Below, piece after piece: positions 48,321 to 49,563 of a DNA stretch of 49,563 bases (its first letter is position 1; every line of letters begins with the position of its first letter). Both the position numbers and the translations under genes were made by a program. The stretch comes from Hyphomicrobiales bacterium (GTDB lineage: Bacteria > Pseudomonadota > Alphaproteobacteria > Rhizobiales > Rhizobiaceae). The DNA lies in assembly GCA_900471925.1 (NCBI GenBank), contig UCGV01000037.1:1-49563 (forward strand), given 5' to 3'. Below the pieces are notes generated by a model, which made no database searches, was not told the DNA's origin, and was given only the letters and a program-made list of their open reading frames with translations.

Positions 48321-48629
48321 CTAAAGCTTGCACCCGTTCGAAAGCGCGGCACTCTCCATCGCCGAAACCTTGCCCTTCGACACGACGACCTCGCCTTCCT
48401 TGTCGCCGCCGGCCACGCTGCCGGTCGGTACGCTGACCAGGAAGACGCCGAAGGCATCGCCATTGGCGGCCGAGATCTGCTGTTTGGAGAACTCGTCGAG
48501 CTTCTTCCTTTCCGCCTTGTGCTCCTGAGCGATCCGCTCACAGCTGAGATTGGTATAGGCCTGCATTGGAATATCGGCCTGCACGATGGCATCCGGCCGT
48601 TTCGCGCAGGAGGCAAGCGCCTCGATCAA
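48321..48629 (-). pseudogene. Lipoprotein gene with signal peptide lost
   Basis: The frame encodes a lipobox (ALASC) and a mature protein AKRPDAIVQADIPMQAY, CERIAQEHKAERKKLDEFSK, ISAANGDAFGVFLVSVPTGS ending NGCKL. Only seven codons (from a TTG at 48629) remain before the lipobox Cys, and they overlap the T-run of a strong terminator. No hydrophobic signal segment or ribosome site is left, so the gene is 5'-truncated. The frame extends to 48854 without a stop, but that part reads through the terminator. Confidence 0.65.
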
Positions 48630-48653
48630 AAAAAAGCCCCGCAAAAGCGGGGC
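48628..48653 (-). terminator. Strong minus-strand terminator
   Basis: Minus strand: GCCCCGC-TTTT-GCGGGGC followed by eight T. It stops transcription coming from the right, directly before the truncated lipoprotein. Confidence 0.9.
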
Positions 48654-48735
48654 AAGTGTTGCCCCAGGTGATGAGGAACATTCCCCGCGGCTTTTGTGCA
48701 ACGTTTGGTGGTTGAAAAATGTTCCTTGATAACAA
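48628..48735 (-). ncRNA. Candidate small RNA ending at the terminator
   Basis: On the minus strand, arms GGAACATT (48725-48718) and AATGTTCC (48682-48675) form a perfect 8-bp stem, followed by a short GGGGCAA/TTGCCCC hairpin and the terminator. No protein gene precedes the terminator, so a transcript from about 48735 would be a structured small RNA. The promoter was not identified and no known family was matched. Confidence 0.4.
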
Positions 48736-48873
48736 CACTGTGACCTGACCGGAGCATCATCTTCAGTCTGGCTGGTGGTTTTGCGTAAATTGGTCTGATG
48801 GTGCTGCGCCACATTCAATCTGCTCCACAGCTTGCCCTTGCTCCGCTCCCGCATCAGCGCTTACTCTCCACCC

Positions 48874-49206
48874 ATGCCGCGAAAACGAACCCAAGACGTG
48901 ACCTCCTGGTACCAGCCGCCGGCGCCCGAGATCTGCCCGCTCTGCGGCCGCCCCGTGCCGGCAGAGCAGCGCGATGAGCATCATCTCATCCCCAAAAGCC
49001 GCGGCGGACGGCAGACGCAGGTTCTGCATCGCATCTGCCATCGCCAGATCCATGCGCAGTTTTCCGAGGCCGAGCTGGAGCAGACCTATGCCACCATCGA
49101 GGCGCTGCTCTCTCACCCCGCCATCCAGACCTTCGTCGCCTGGGTGCGCAGGAAGCCGCCGGGGTTCTATGATGGGACACGGCGCAGCAACAGGCGGCGG
49201 GCGTGA
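48874..49206 (+). CDS. HNH endonuclease family protein
   Basis: 110 residues from an ATG at 48874. One zinc-binding CPLCGRPVP pair, the HNH core DEHHLIPKSRGG and LHRICHRQIHAQFSE are complete. Stand-alone HNH proteins of this size are common in rhizobia; targets unknown. Basic tail RRSNRRRA. Ribosome site weak. Confidence 0.88.
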   Translation: MPRKRTQDVTSWYQPPAPEICPLCGRPVPAEQRDEHHLIPKSRGGRQTQVLHRICHRQIHAQFSEAELEQTYATIEALLSHPAIQTFVAWVRRKPPGFYDGTRRSNRRRA

Positions 49207-49415
49207 CGCGGCAGGCATCGCTTGCGGCCGTCATTTATGCCGCGGAGGGCTTTGGACGCCGCCGTGATCACGTGACGCGGGGGGCTGAGGGTGCGTGTGG
49301 CTGGGGATATGCTGCTGGTGGAGGTACGTTAAACGCCACCGCACGTATAATCCCCATGCGATGTAACAACACGGACTTCGCTTTGGGCACTAACGCCCAC
49401 CTCACTCTCCCTCAG

Positions 49416-49554
49416 CCGGCTTGCGTCTGCAAGCCGAAGCAACTCTTTGCCCCAAACCAGCGACCGCGCTATTGAGCGCCTTATAGGCATCCAGGAAAAG
49501 TCTTTCCTGCCCAAGGACTTGGGCAGACTAGATTCCTGTGACAGGCACAGGAAT
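49416..49554. repeat. Mosaic repeat fragment at the right edge, copy 4
   Basis: CCGGCTTGCGTCTGCAAGCC (from 49416) is the inner hairpin of copies 1-3 in reverse orientation. ATTCCTGTGACAGGCACAGG at 49532 repeats the arm, and between them is a separate 9-bp inverted repeat CTGCCCAAG/CTTGGGCAG (49507-49526). The order differs from copies 1 and 3, as in a mosaic element. Confidence 0.7.
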
Positions 49555-49563
49555 TGTCTGTTC

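Noticed and set aside
48050..48436. A 128-residue + frame before the HNH gene
   Set aside because: Arg/Pro-rich, no ribosome site, overlaps the lipoprotein remnant in antisense.

Overview
The window looks like a chromosomal segment of an alphaproteobacterium of the Rhizobiaceae (Rhizobium/Agrobacterium/Sinorhizobium group). The basis is high GC, rhizobial intergenic mosaic-type palindromic repeats, a RirA-type iron box, three perfect matches to the GGAAC-N16-CGTT promoter of the alphaproteobacterial general stress sigma factor EcfG, and gene families common in this group (BTLCP protease, DUF3597, COG4280, DUF347 membrane protein, KTSC). No rRNA, tRNA or CRISPR array was seen. Species cannot be named from the sequence alone.

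Layout. 1-6.7 kb: a secreted Gly/Asn/His repeat protein cut by the window edge, a transglutaminase-like cysteine protease, a CxxCxxCC protein, a secreted alpha/beta hydrolase, a flavin-fold protein, DUF3597, a Nudix hydrolase and PlsY. 7-14.3 kb: a leftward transport operon (RpiR/SIS regulator, binding protein, fused permease, ATPase, COG4280 membrane protein, small partner), followed by a separate ferric-iron binding protein behind a RirA-like box. 14.4-21.6 kb: an envelope phosphatase/two-component block (class A acid phosphatase, PepSY, YqaA, UppP, DUF347 membrane protein, response regulator, histidine kinase, dual-specificity phosphatase), in which four CTTAC-N6-GTAAG-type palindromes lie in the promoter regions. 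21.6-23.6 kb: mosaic repeats, one of them split by an IS110-family element. 23.5-39 kb: ordinary accessory genes with several legible regulatory regions: a divergent pair of EcfG promoters (30.8-30.95 kb), an Lrp operator (32.6 kb), an MqsRA toxin-antitoxin with operator (37.0 kb), and an ECF sigma factor facing a DUF4142-cupredoxin operon across two mirror-image promoters (38.1 kb).

39.4-44.2 kb is a phage head-only cassette of the Bordetella phage BPP-1 type (small protein, portal, Bbp19-like, scaffold, major capsid, Bbp16-like cement, tail-end small protein). It ends at a strong terminator, and no terminase, tail, lysis, replication or integrase genes are visible. 44.2-49.6 kb holds small secreted or hypothetical proteins, a ParDE-type toxin-antitoxin, a KTSC protein, a lipoprotein gene whose signal peptide is overwritten by a terminator, an HNH endonuclease, and another mosaic repeat at the edge.

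The strongest system-level reading is the 14.4-21.6 kb block: one response regulator probably autoregulates and controls neighbouring phosphatases and envelope proteins through a shared operator. The second is the ECF sigma/cupredoxin locus with duplicated divergent promoters. All functional statements are family-level readings by eye, and no database search was run.
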